From Agriotes lineatus (taxonomy: Eukaryota; Arthropoda; Insecta; Coleoptera; Elateridae): 64,000 nucleotides of DNA. Numbering within the stretch: position 1 is the first letter of the stretch; each line of letters starts with the position of its first letter. The stretch lies in contig CALNHX010007744.1 in the NCBI GenBank assembly GCA_940337035.1, positions 1 through 64,000 of the forward strand. The letters are read 5' to 3'. The notes beneath the pieces were generated by a model. The model saw only the letters and a program-made list of their open reading frames with translations. It made no database searches and had not been told where the DNA came from. This document shows positions 36,521-47,220 of the stretch, piece after piece. A program made the position numbers and the translations under genes.

Positions 36521-36640
36521 CATAACATCAACTGAAGCTGCTTATTGTGCTTTAGTACTTAGGAATGAGTTATGCTCATCTTGGTTATGTTTTGATAGTT
36601 TGTGTCACTTGTATGTAAAAATTTAATATTTTACATTTCT

Positions 36641-36690
36641 TATGGCCGTTTAAGTACTCGCTAACGCTCGTACTCAAACACGCCATACTT
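36641..36690. repeat. Small hairpin beside an AATATACTAT motif
   Basis: TATGGCCGTTTAAGTACTCG pairs with CGAGCGTTAGC-type reverse sequence ending CACGCCATA. TAATATACTATTTTT follows at about 36723. It belongs with the hairpin group described at 36828, 43750, 61971 and 62481. Confidence 0.5.
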
Positions 36691-36827
36691 GTTCAGTAAA
36701 ACATTTTTTTTCAACTTGTTGAGTAATATACTATTTTTCGAAAACTGATAAAAAATGTTGACATTTACATTACCTAAATCGGTTATCAAAGTGACTGTTT
36801 TTTGTTCACTGGATGTAATAGTATATT

Positions 36828-36953
36828 ACATACCGAGGTGGGAAGTGTTTCATTACTGTCGAGAGATTAGGTAGTTTACCAAGACGCGTAGCGTCGAGGT
36901 TAACTTTATCTCGAGACAGGGATGAAACTTTCCACCGTGGTATGTATACTATT
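36828..36953. repeat. Long hairpin bounded by AGTATATT/GTATACTATT (group H)
   Basis: ACATACCGAGGTGGGAAGTG on the left pairs with CTTTCCACCGTGGTATGT on the right. CTGTCGAGA pairs with TCTCGAGACAG, and a small GACGCG/CGTC hairpin sits in the loop. It lies inside the MULE. Confidence 0.7.
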
Positions 36954-37495
36954 TTATTTGCAATCATCTAATTTTAAAAATAACTACAATTGAATTCTGA
37001 ATAATAGATATCTTGATGTAGCTAATATTTTTGTTACCATGAAAACAACCCACTCAATGTTTTGTTACCATGGAAACACCCCACTCTTCAGGTATGTAAT
37101 ATTTTTCGGGGTATGTAATAATTTCCTGGCTAGTTTCAAGTAATCATCTAGTTCCCAGCTGTTGTCAAGTCATGAAATTGTCACATTACAATGTGATTGC
37201 GAATAAAAGTTTTTTACAATCTAGAACAAAAAGACTTTTACGTTCAGCAATTTTTGATTAAAGAAGAGGTCACAATGCAGACAAAATGTTCTTTGAGTTT
37301 TCGCTAATGTGGAGCTGTGCAGTTTTCGAAAAAACGTTGTTTGATACTCGATTGCAAAATTCTTTTGTATTCTCGAATGTTTTCTTGCTCGCGATGCTCG
37401 CAAAAAACTCATTCTTGAATGCAAAAGTAGCATTTCGCAATCTAGAATAAAAAATAACTATTTTTACCTATCGAGATATTAATGAGAATTTTACA

Positions 37496-38365
37496 CTAAC
37501 AAATTCCGACTCCTAGTGTATCTGTTGTACCAAAAGAGTTTTCAACTGCCATTGTATACACAGGACATCGAATATTTAGTAATTTGTATGTTCCGTCCAT
37601 AAAAAGCATTTCAGGAAATAAAGAAAACGACCATTTCATGCTTGGATCTTGAAAAAATATGCTTTTGAATGTATTCTCTTTAACTTGTATATCAACTGAA
37701 CAGTCATGCTTTTCTTTCATACGCGATATGATTTCTTGAAAGTCTTTTTGCTGGTGACTTAAGAATATTTGACAAATAACGCAGTAATATCGAATTTCCT
37801 GTTTTTCTTTCACTAACTCTGCTTGCAATAGTTGCAAGGTCAGGGCCGTTTTTTTTATTTACATCAGAGAGCTTTCTTTGCTCAGTAGCTGCTTAAATAC
37901 TTCCCTAAATAATAAAATATAAAAAAAAACAACTTCTGCGATGTCTATTTTCTACTCACATTGTTGGATTATCATGATTATGATCGATGATCATACTTTT
38001 AATAATCAATGATCCCCCCCCCCCCCACCCACAGAGAGATCTTTATGTTTGCCGGACAACCTTGCTTAAAAGTGCTGTAATGAAAATGTTGATTTTTGTT
38101 TTGTTCCCAATTAAGTATACACTCACCTCTCATGTAGACATCGCCTAGTGTTAGACGGCTTTTAAGGTCGAAAGTTTTGTCCTCCATGAATGCAACAGTA
38201 TTTTATAACATAATACTTTAATGCTGAGTTTGCTATACCGTATAACTTGGGGCAGTGATTTTTAGCATTGTCAAGAGTTTTGCAATCTCGTTTCCAAAAT
38301 TGTACCCTATTCTGTTTTTCATATAATGTTATGGCTTCATTTAATTCTTCATAGCTGTTTGGCAT
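37496..38365 (-). pseudogene. MULE transposase of ZSWIM3-like type, broken and incomplete
   Basis: From ATG 38365 the frame reads MPNSYEELNEAITLYEKQN and VQFWKRDCKTLD, then LKYYVIKYCCIHGGQNF, the N-terminal DNA-binding region shared with ZSWIM3. A TAA at 38164-38162 breaks it once. The same frame continues (KPSNTRRCLHES) into a clean 52-nt intron (38126-38075; GTGAGT...TTACAG) and on to TFKQGCPANIKISL. A 13-G run (38014-38026) then throws the frame, since SLIIKSMIIDHNHD follows in another frame. A second likely intron ends at ATTTAG near 37907. The catalytic domain start is at 37496-37837: FPEMLFMDGTYKLL with the first aspartate, and VENSFGTTDTLGVG. The rest of the catalytic domain is absent. 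It is a recent but dead transposase. Confidence 0.85.
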
Positions 38366-38511
38366 CGTTTACCTTTAATTCACATAAAGTTGTCATTATC
38401 GATCAATAACGTTAATAACGGAGACAATATTAATCAATATACATTGATGAACAGAATAAGCTGACCGACACACTACAAGAACGGGAAATCGACAAGAGTA
38501 CAAAAGAAAAG

Positions 38512-38597
38512 ACCGCGCAAACGAGTGATAAAACTCCGCCCGTGCGGGACTTTAAATTTTATTTTCTGGTCCCACGTACGGGACTGTATCCACGTCC
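38512..38597 (-). repeat. Right terminal inverted repeat of the MULE
   Basis: Reverse complement of the left repeat with about seven substitutions and no length change; it ends ...CCACGTCC directly before the duplication TTATTTTTT. Confidence 0.9.
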
Positions 38598-38606
38598 TTA
38601 TTTTTT

Positions 38607-39080
38607 AGGAAAATCAAGCAGGACGAGAAAAAACCACCAGCCTCTACACCGCAAGGCAGAACGAGGTTATCGATAATACAATACAATACATGTGTAGCAA
38701 GCGTACTTTGCAGTCTCGGAAGACATTATACATCTACCTCGTCTGCAAAGATACATTAACCGCCCTTGTATCATAAATAACCATTGTTTAAACAGATGCT
38801 CTTGATTACATATTTAAAATCAAATTTCAGACGATCCTTCAACTTCAGCAAACACTAGTATCGACAATGACACAAACTACTCGAACGTGCACCCCATAAA
38901 GCTCCCTTTTATGGAAATGAGAGTAGCGATAGTTTTCGATGCATAAATAGATCAAATCATAAGGGATGTGTTTGTCCGACACGGTCGTTGTTATGTAAAT
39001 GCGCTGGGGCTCGCTGTTATTATGACATCAGGACAATGATACGTCAGACATGCAACAGCAGTCGGTACATTATTTATTTA
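38607..39080. other. Non-coding stretch with one exon-like piece
   Basis: At 38829-38946 an ATTTCAG acceptor is followed by an open frame starting DDPSTSANTSIDNDTNYSNV and ending at a TAA. It looks like a possible last exon but matches no family I know and no upstream exon is visible. Confidence 0.25.
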
Positions 39081-39081
39081 G

Positions 39082-39473
39082 ATGATCCCTACTTACCGTC
39101 TCTGTCCCATTGGTCGCGGGATTCACTACGCCGGCTTGGGCACCAATGAATGTTCATGTGGGGTTCTAAATATAACCCATCGTAAGCATAATGTTGGCAT
39201 ATGCAAATGCGGATGGCGAGATTTCTGCCTTGATAGCCATTGCTTTGCGTCATCAAAAGTTTTGCTTCTTGTGCGTTAGCAACCGACGGTTTGGTATGGA
39301 TACTTGAATGTCTTGAATAACATTGCAACAAATAACGATAGATGCTGGCATGATTTTTTTAAAAGGGGTTTGGTAGATACTATTTTACATGAGTTTAAGA
39401 TTGTTGCCGTTGTTAAACCATTTGAGGCACTTATAGGTGAGGCAGCTTCCAGCAACAAACGACTGCACCGTTA
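39082..39473 (+). other. Coding-like fragment of unknown origin with one in-frame stop
   Basis: A single frame is open from 39082 to 39473 except for a TAG at 39277. The first half is cysteine- and histidine-rich (NECSCGVLN, GICKCGWRDFC); the second reads WYGYLNVLNNIATNNDR and later HEFKIVAVVKPFEALIGEAA, which has protein-like composition. I do not recognise it. It could be a relic of a transposon or host gene, or chance. Confidence 0.3.
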
Positions 39474-39943
39474 ATACTTTGTAACACTTATTAACTCCAC
39501 TGCTATTGTGGGAAAAAGGATATGTATTGTGTATGCTTTAACGAGAAACTGAGTTGAAGAAGTTTTAAATAAATAAAAATGGTTTTAATTTGTATTTACT
39601 TGTAATCAAACATGTAAGATTTGTTTTAAAGACATATGGAGTTACCACTGCCGGTTCTGATACTACGCAAGAGTTGTGCATTGTTACTATCACAAAATAT
39701 ATCTGAAGAAACACTGTCAAAATAAACAAAAAAATATTATGAAGTTAACCTGGAAGATGTGACACCACATTCGAAAGAAGGATTCGACTCCTATGATTAT
39801 TTTTTTTTATATAAAAAGGATCCGATCCTAGTATCATTCCAGTAATTTTTATGATTCGAAACCATTAATATAATCCATTTTCAGAAGATTCGTCCAACTC
39901 TAGTAATTCAATATTTTATTGAAAAATAATCTAAAAAATTTGG

Positions 39944-40390
39944 TGTGACACAACTTCCTTTTACAAAAAATTTATTTTTGGCTCACCTACTACAATATAT
40001 AAAATAAATTAAAAATAAACCCATTTTAGAGGTATTCAACTGAAAAATTACCTATAACGTTTGAAAAAAATCGTTAGAGCCGTTTTTGAAATAATCGAAA
40101 AAACTGAAAAATCATAAGAGTAAACACCATACTTCCGGTTATGCGATTTTCTTCAAAAGATTGCTGTCTCATCTAGATAGTACATAAAACTTATATATGA
40201 ATTTTCAACGCCATACCTCTTTTCGTTTTTGAGATATTCTGTTCACAGGCCGACACACACACAGACAGACACACAGACTGACGGACAGATAGACCAATAA
40301 ACAAAAACATGTTTTTTGCGTTCAAGGGATTCTAACACGTGAAGATCTGTTGAAAATTCAATTTCGAATTTTTAGGGCTAATCCAATATC
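39944..40390 (-). repeat. Interspersed repeat family R1, copy 2
   Basis: Minus-strand copy of the 4571-5247 repeat, lacking its first 20-30 bases. It shares AACAGATCTTCACGTG-type and GTAAAAGGAAGTTGTGTCAC segments and the CA-rich microsatellite near 40251-40290. Confidence 0.7.
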
Positions 40391-42200
40391 TACAATCTAC
40401 ATTTATTCTTCTGCAGCTTATATAAACAACGATGACCAATAGACTACCGGCTTGTAAAGTAGATATTGAGGCAATGCTAGAGGCAAATCACTCAGAACCC
40501 TAATCATCGCCATTGACCACTTTATTTCACACCGTTGCAGCAATATTTCTACACATAACTGAGTTACCTATTTCAGTAGAATGTTTCTACCACCTATTGT
40601 CGCGTGCTAGAAATTGCCTATCACCCGGTGCCAATGTTTTCAATATTTTTCTCGTGAAAACTATGTAAAATAGAAACTGATTTTTGACCATTATTGTCCA
40701 AAAACCTTAATTTAAAACTACGTCAATTATCTCATAATTGTTATAAATTATATCTGTTGTATGAAAGTGTTTCAAAATGTGTTTTAACTATTGATCAAGC
40801 CCACTTTTAAGAAGTAACTTGAGTATCGAATTATTAAAAACTTTTTAGTGTATGAGTGCGATGAACTGAGCGAACATACTGAATTGTTTATCACCAAAGC
40901 TGTTGCAGAGAAAATGGCACTTAAAGCACAAAATAGCTTCGGGGGAGGGGGGCAACAGGTCGTTACTTGACTTTACTTGAATAATAAGCTCCTCAAGAGT
41001 GGTGTAAAATCTAATCTACGATTACTTTTAATGGTTAAGTTTCTCGAACATGTAGATGTTTAGCCCTGCATCAAGTTACCCGGCTAGTGGGTCAGGTGAA
41101 ACATAGGGTCGCTTCGTTGAACTATGAGTTCATGCTAGATAAAGATCAAAACATGATTGCCTTAGCGCACGGATTCTTTAATTGGATTCATAATTGTTTT
41201 TACCCAGAATCTGAAACAGGAAAAAATCGTTTCTTTGGACAGATGTATGCGACAGCGCTCACCACTGGGATTTACCCTTGAAGATACTTTTACTCTGTTA
41301 GATGACTGCTTTGCAAAAATAAAACAATATATATAATAAAACAATTGCGAATTCGATAAACATTGTTATATTAATTGTTTAAATTTTCAAGAAGTACACA
41401 TAAAAAACAAAATAGTCCTAGGGGGTCACTGTAAATACAAGATCAAGTTATATATAGTTTATATCAACCAGCCAATTCCGGGTAACTGGTTAAGACATAA
41501 AATCCCTGATGGTGTTAATTATTTAATTATAGCTTAGCGTGCGAGCCGCCACTTGAATATTTCCCTTTTAGCGTGACCGCAAAAATTCGAAAGACAAGGT
41601 TACAGTTAATTGAACAGCTGGCAGATTGTTATGTGTTGATGCTGCCACCACGATGACGATCAGGAATGGTAGCAATTTTGTTTCAAAGGGGAAGGGATAA
41701 CATAGCCGTGAGATGTGAGATCCACTGAAACGTAAGACAAACAATTAACCTATTTAATTCAACGGTACAAGATTTTCTCGCTTTACGCGACCTACTCACC
41801 CGCACATAACACTGCGACTCACTTAAGCAAGTACCCTGAGCTGGATGGTCGAGCTACCTACGCGGTACGGAAATCGGGATCCACAAGCTGGCTTGAATAG
41901 TAAACTCTGACTGAAGATCGAAAAAGGAAATTTGCAGTTCGCCGGTTTCGCTATTCCTTTCTCGCGGGGGCGTAACGACAAAGGTAAATCCTCAAGGAAT
42001 GTGCAGACGGTAGCGGCCTAAACAAACCAAACCTGATGCGAGCTGCGCCCTTAATTCCAAGAAAATAAATTGACAGTACCGGCTTCGCTCAAAAGGCCGA
42101 GAAATAAATGGATCATCGGAAAATAATATAACAAAGAGTAGTGCATAAATCTCTCACATCGAGGTTTTGTTACCCAGCGAAATGCAGAGCTAGTGTATAT
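40391..42200. other. Stretch with no recognised gene
   Basis: Mixed composition. An open frame at 41087-41281 (KHRVASLNYEFMLDKDQN) has protein-like sequence but no recognised family. The part at 41560-42060 is GC-richer than average without identifiable content. Confidence 0.35.
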
Positions 42201-42293
42201 ATGAGAGTAGCTCCATTCTTTGATCCGTGAAAATGCCGCCATCGCCGCCATTTTTGTTTCCATCAGCAATGACTTGTTAAGTTATGTCTAAAG

Positions 42294-42445
42294 TTTTACT
42301 TGAAGTTGGCAAGACTGTAAGTCTATGTCAAATTCGAGGTTATCAGGTTATGTTTTGCGTCAGTTTGTGTCAAATAACAAACAAAACCTAACCTGCTAAC
42401 CTCGAATTTGACATAGACTGACAATCTTGCCAATTTTAAGTAAAA
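42294..42445. repeat. Palindromic repeat family P1, copy 2
   Basis: Arms TTTTACTTGAAGTTGGCAAG and its near reverse complement, with the shared AAATTCGAGGTTA segments inside. Part of the left unit of the tandem duplication. Confidence 0.8.
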
Positions 42446-42661
42446 TTTCGGATTGTCAATAAATGTCACGTTGACGGAATGGTGTTACAAACTTCAAAGT
42501 GACGCATATGACAGGAGACCAAACATGGCGGACGTGGCAGTACTCTCCTAGATCTACCAGAGCCAGTAGATATAGAGAGTACCGCCATTCTTTGATCCGT
42601 GAAAATGCCGCCATCGCCGCCATTTTTGTTCCCATCAGCAATGACTGATTGAGTTATGTCT

Positions 42662-42820
42662 AAATTTTTACTTGAAATTGGCAAGACTGTAAGTCTATGT
42701 CAAATTCGAGGTTATCAGGTTATGTTTTCCGTCAGTTTGTGTCAAATAACAAACAAAACCCAACCTACTAACCTCGAATTTGACATAGACTTACAGTCTT
42801 GCCAATTTTAAGTAAAATTT
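42662..42820. repeat. Palindromic repeat family P1, copy 3
   Basis: Same arms as copy 2 (TTACTTGAAATTGGCAAGAC on the left) with a few substitutions. Part of the right unit of the tandem duplication. Confidence 0.8.
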
Positions 42821-42912
42821 CGGATTGCCAATAAATGTCACGTTGACGGAATTGTGTTACAAAACCTGAAAGTGACGCATATGACAAAGGAACAAACATG
42901 GCGGACGTGGCG

Positions 42913-43745
42913 GTACTTTCTATATCTACTGGCTCTGAGATCTACTGGCTCTGGCGAAATGGCTCGGTCATCCATTGGCGTCACATCTATACCATAAAAT
43001 CGGTGGTCTCTTTTTTTGTATGCATGTATCTTTGTTCGCCATCTCCTCCGAAGATACTAGACCGATTAAATTGTATGATAGCTTAAAATTTTGCTAATTT
43101 TCAGACAGAAAAAAGTACGAAAAAGTAAAGTAAAATTAAATTCTATGTAATTTCATTAAATCGTGTAATTAGCAAAGCGAAACGTAGCTCGGGTGATTCA
43201 CTAGTAAGTTCCTTTCAAGTTATAGAAGTTGCCTAAGCATTGTAATCCTAACGGTTGGCTAAATGGTACAAGAGTGCTAGCTGCCCTAAGCAGGGTTGTT
43301 GCACGTCGCATACACAAGGAACATAGAAAATTACCTGATTTCAATATAAAAAATCGACAGCCAAATTTGTATAATTCAACCGAACACACATTGATTTTGT
43401 GTTCTTCACTTCAGGAACGTACCTCTTGTTCCACTCTCAGAATGGGGGCTTGTTCATCACACTGACTGAGTAAAAAAGTATCTTATTTTATCTACTCCTA
43501 CTGCACAATGGCCATGAATTTTGATTCATAATTCAAGGTTTGCAGCCAATCATAAAATTCTATTTTCATTATTCAATAGTTTTCAAATTGCAACCAATCA
43601 GAAAATTCTATTTTCATTATTCAATAGGTTGTAGCCAATCACAAAATTCATTCTTATTATTAAATGACTTTTGAAGTTAACAGCTGTCACAAATGTCATA
43701 ATTCTGAAATATGAACACAAGGCTCCTATTGCAGAGGAGTAGATA
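42913..43745. other. Stretch with no recognised gene
   Basis: Around 43520-43640 a segment of about 50 bp with AACCAATC/CACAAAATTC and TATTTTCATTATTCAATAG is repeated three times with changes. An open frame at 43229-43465 is not recognised. Confidence 0.4.
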
Positions 43746-43749
43746 AAAT

Positions 43750-43877
43750 ATCGTATTATATTCGCGATTATGGCCATTATTCACTCAGATGACTTGCGCC
43801 ACGCGCCTTCGGCTTGTGGCGCAAATGTCATCTTCGTGAATAATGGCTGTCATAATCGCTCATATAATAATATACTA
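43750..43877. repeat. Long hairpin ending AATATACTAT (group H)
   Basis: GCGATTATGGCCATTATTCAC pairs with GTGAATAATGGCTGTCATAATCGC, and GATGACTTGCGCCAC pairs with GTGGCGCAAATGTCATC around a CTTCGGC loop. The flanks end in ATATAAT and AATATACTAT as in the other hairpins of this group. Confidence 0.75.
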
Positions 43878-44715
43878 TTAATCCATTTTGTGGGGAATGT
43901 TTAGGGGTTAAGATCGTACATTTAACTAATAGTTTTGATACATAGGTAACGCCGACTCATCAACCATTTTCTTACACAACCAAAATCTTTTCCATCTCTT
44001 TTATCTTCGTTACTTTCGAAAAGAAATGTATATCTACGTTAACAACCTCATTAACGAAGTCACTTAAAATTACATACTGTTGTATTCATTTAAGGTCACT
44101 AAATTTGTATGTTGTACAGGTTACCACAACGGCGATATCATTTCGTATCTTATAATGAGCTGATTTAAGCCAATGTGCAGATCCAAACTGCAACCGGTTA
44201 AACGTCAAATTTACAGCTGGAAGGTTGACAAGAAAAAGTTAATTACGTTAAAGTGCCACCTGACACTCGTGTTGTATCATATAACCTCCCTTACAACGTA
44301 TTTCTCTATCAAGTTCGCACTTTTGGAGAAGGAAAGCGATCACTTTTAGTTTTGCCCCAATAAAGTGGAAGAAGGTTGACGCCACCTGTACAAAGCCAGT
44401 TGTAAGATCAAGTAACTTCAAAATTCTTGACATATAACTGTCTACTGATATTACAATTTCAAATCTCATCCACAGACAAACAGAAGGTAGCTTAGGCTGT
44501 TCCTATACCAAAAAGTGCGTTTCTTTTCAATTTAATCGGTCAGAAAATGTTCTCCCTATATACTGTTATGCTAATGTAGGAAATTGATGCAAATGAAGTT
44601 TAAAAATATATTCAGATATGTTATTTCGACTCATTAATCAACACCATTCCCCAAAGACGGTGAGAGTAAAATTATATTTATTGGTTCTTTACAAAATGCA
44701 CAATGAAGCTAGTAT
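43878..44715. other. Stretch with no recognised gene, downstream of paralogue 2
   Basis: AT-rich; presumably the 3' untranslated and intergenic region of the gene ending at 44716. Nothing else recognised. Confidence 0.4.
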
Positions 44716-45300
44716 CTAGAACCCTTGGCAAGAGGATAATCCAGCGCACAGGGCATAACCTGCAACGCAGTAATTGTATAGTTCTTCGGGAGGAAGGTGG
44801 ATGGAGTCCAGCTCGTGCCTCTGGGATCCGTAGTGAGCCATTATGAACGCCAATCCAGAGAGAAGAGCGTAGTATTCTTCAAAAGCAAAAGCGGCTCCGA
44901 TAAGAGACAAGGTGGTGACACCCGCTGTCAAGTCCACAGTTTCCTGGTTCAAGCTGTCCCGATATTTAAGAGTCAGCAATCCAAGTCCAACACAAAAGTG
45001 TGCCCAACCGAGCCCTACGCTTTGGTTTTTGTACCATATTTCCGAGGCAAGACACGGTAAGCTGAACACCGGGATAAAAAACCGAGATTTCTCGTTGCAC
45101 TCCTTTGCTTCGTCGCAGGTCATGATCGATTCACCACATATGCCATGTTTCATTAAGCCAAATAGGGCGTAGCTTCCAGTGGTCAGAAGAGTTCCTAGCA
45201 GAAATGGTATGGTTTGGGGGTTTTTGGCATACTCCAAGAGGCCATAGAGAGACGCTCCAAGCACGACTAAGTAGGAGATTATTTCTGATAAGGCGGACAT
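44716..45300 (-). CDS. Multipass membrane protein, paralogue 2 (single exon)
   Basis: One uninterrupted frame of 194 codons from ATG 45300. The frame stays open 27 codons further upstream, but MSALSEIISYLVV aligns with the starts of paralogues 1 and 3. Hydrophobic segments lie at about residues 6-24, 31-50, 75-92, 98-116, 130-165 and 180-194. Shared features with paralogue 3 are SLPCLASEIWY, ETVDLTAGV, SLIGAAFAFEEYYALLSGL, HYGSQRHELD and PPEELYNYC. The conserved proline, cysteine and acidic residues in otherwise hydrophobic surroundings suggest functional sites, but no known family came to mind. No intron interrupts the position where paralogues 1 and 3 have one, between GLMKHG and GESIM. No stops or frameshifts, so likely functional. 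An upstream ATG at 45381 (MLHMSHSKF) is a less likely start. Confidence 0.8.
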   Translation of the reverse strand: MSALSEIISYLVVLGASLYGLLEYAKNPQTIPFLLGTLLTTGSYALFGLMKHGICGESIMTCDEAKECNEKSRFFIPVFSLPCLASEIWYKNQSVGLGWAHFCVGLGLLTLKYRDSLNQETVDLTAGVTTLSLIGAAFAFEEYYALLSGLAFIMAHYGSQRHELDSIHLPPEELYNYCVAGYALCAGLSSCQGF

Positions 45301-45655
45301 TTCTTTGTGTTCTACTATTATTTTGTTCGGAGTATTAGGGCAGTTATATATATAAAATTTTGAATGTGACATGTGTAACATGAATGAAATGAAATGATAA
45401 AGGGCCGAAATGTCAGTTTGATAGGTACGATATGTTATTTTTGCCAGAAGGCTATTTTATACCTACTCTTTTATCAGCTATGTTCATTTAAATGTAAAGT
45501 TTGAGGACCATATTATTAAAATATGTAATGGTAAGCAAAGGTCCTTGAATAATACAAATTCTGTTATGGCAGTGAAAAACAATAACTGAAACAATTAAAA
45601 ATCTTATGCTCTACATTACAGTTTACATCTGGAACAACTCCAAGAAAATCACACT

Positions 45656-46424
45656 ACTGAAGCACGTCCCAGTTCATCCAACATTGCCACCTGCTTCTCC
45701 AAAATGCAACCTAACACACCTTTGCAACCGTGGCAGAACTTGTGGAGTTCTTGGGAAGTAACCAGCAATTATGTACTTGTATCTATCAAATCTAGCAGTT
45801 CCCTTTCTGCTGCAATATCGCTCACGGCTTTAACTCGGTGTCACGTGTAAACTTCTTGAAGCTTTGCCAAAACAAAGTAATGTCGTAATTTGTCCCGGTT
45901 GATGGGAAGAGGCAACCACCTTCAGGTCTTCTATCCACTGCTCCGGATCTCCAACATTCCGATTCAAAAGGAAACGTTGCACATCTTCCTCCAGTTTGGT
46001 TCGTCTTTCCTTTGAAAGATTCTTCAGGCCGGCAAACAACCCACCTGTTTTGTGAAATGTGTGCGCATGATGTTAGCATAGCCTTTTACGCTGCTTCCAG
46101 GCGTTTTCGTGCTTCTTCATCGGGTTGAAAGCAGACGTTTCGTCTTTTTCAGGATCTTCCACAACTCCTGTTCACTTATCCAACTCTCTGCTTCATTGTG
46201 TCAAATAGATACTGCTGGGTCCGTTCATTGCGTAGAAGATTTTTACGACATGCTTCAGTTCTTATAATGCCTATTTTTAGTAACTCATTATTTAGAAGTC
46301 CAAACTCTATGAAATCCTCGTGTCCTTCGCCTATAAGTCTTTGGCCATTCTTGCACACAGAGTTTATCCTAGTTTCACGACCATCAACTCTAGTGCGTAG
46401 CAATTGATTTTTCTTTTCGAGCAT
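45656..46424 (-). pseudogene. Beta-spectrin retrocopy or decayed fragment
   Basis: Beta-spectrin is the actin-linked scaffold of triple-helical repeats beneath the plasma membrane. The minus strand gives pieces of consecutive spectrin repeats in the right order but in changing frames: INSVCKNGQRLIGEGHEDF, RKNLLRNERTQQYLFDT, EAESWISEQELW, EDPEKDETSAFNPMKKHENA, LFAGLKNLSKERRTKLEEDV, NVGDPEQWIEDLKVVASSHQ, YDITLFWQSFKKFTRDTE, ELLDLIDT and ELHKFCHGCKGVLG. The order and the WISEQEL and EQWI..VVASS blocks point to a late repeat of beta- rather than alpha-spectrin. There are no introns, at least three frame changes, and an internal deletion between RDTE and LIDT. A retroposed copy that decayed is the simplest reading; loss of a real gene with short introns is less likely. 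Confidence 0.78.
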
Positions 46425-47205
46425 GTGTACTTGGAAGGGCTAGTGTCGTAATAAATGCATAGTGTCAATGGTACCTCTTCTGCTATCCACAGCAACTCAA
46501 TAGCTCTGCAGAACTGGAAGGTTTTTATTTTTTTCCAGCATTCGCTGTCGTTTTATGAACGGTTGCTGGAGTTGTTGGAATCTGTTCTAGACCTGAGTCT
46601 TCGTCTTGATATTGTGTATGTCCGTCACAGGGGTGAGAAACAGTTCTTTGCAAATAAATCAATTTGTTTTTTCACGTTTCGCCCACTTTCATAAGGGGCT
46701 TCATCAGCTGCTTTATGTATGTCAATAGTTTTTATTTCGTCATTCCCTATAGCCGCAAGGGATTCTTCTTGAGAATTGCTGTTCCTGAGAACATTTTTTA
46801 TCATTTTCAATTTTTTATGGGACTCCTGTAGTTACGTGATTATTTCTTTGGTATTTCTGGCGTTTAATTTTCTAGAAGCAGTACTCGTCGGTGTTACTTT
46901 AATCTTACTGCGTTTGTAACTTGGTAAGTGGTGAGTAATTTTTTTGATTACTTTAATTATTGAGTCGGGGAGCCCCGAATGATAGCTGACATATCATTCC
47001 CCATTATGCATTGCGTTTCCGCATGCGATTTCGATTCCGTATTATTTACGAATTTCAATTTCATCTAAAAAAAATTAAAATCGTTTTAAATTTAAATTAT
47101 TTAAAATATGAAATAAAAAACTGTAGTCTCTTTTTTTGAGCACGAAACTTCTAACATATTTCTTTTGACTGTATGTGGTGACGTGATTTTCGATCTTCTA
47201 TACGT
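46425..47205. other. Unassigned stretch, possibly retroelement-derived
   Basis: On the minus strand near 46750-46620 a frame reads HKAADEAPYESGRNVKKQID, reminiscent of the tail region of retroelements whose 3' parts contain GAAGCCCCTTA and GGCGAAACGT. The evidence is too thin to classify it. Confidence 0.3.
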
Positions 47206-47220
47206 TACTGTATATGTCGC

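Larger units (their letters stand above)
35946..38597 (-). mobile_element. MULE (Mutator-like) DNA transposon with full terminal repeats
   Basis: The element has 86-bp terminal inverted repeats (35946-36031 and 38512-38597) that differ at about seven positions, starting GGACGTGGATA. An exact 9-bp duplication, TTATTTTTT, flanks it (35937-35945 and 38598-38606), as expected for Mutator-like elements. The right half carries a minus-strand transposase of the ZSWIM3/MULE type, now broken. The left half (36032-37490) holds no transposase sequence but several palindromic repeats that probably inserted later and removed or displaced the rest of the gene. The element is complete at its ends but not autonomous. 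Confidence 0.9.
42205..42912. repeat. Tandem duplication of about 370 bp carrying palindromes P1
   Basis: The segment starting CCATTCTTTGATCCGTGAAA at 42213 recurs at about 42584. Both units contain GCCGCCATCGCCGCCATTTT, a P1 palindrome, and end with AACATGGCGGACGTGGC. The units differ at scattered positions, so the duplication is not very recent. Confidence 0.8.
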
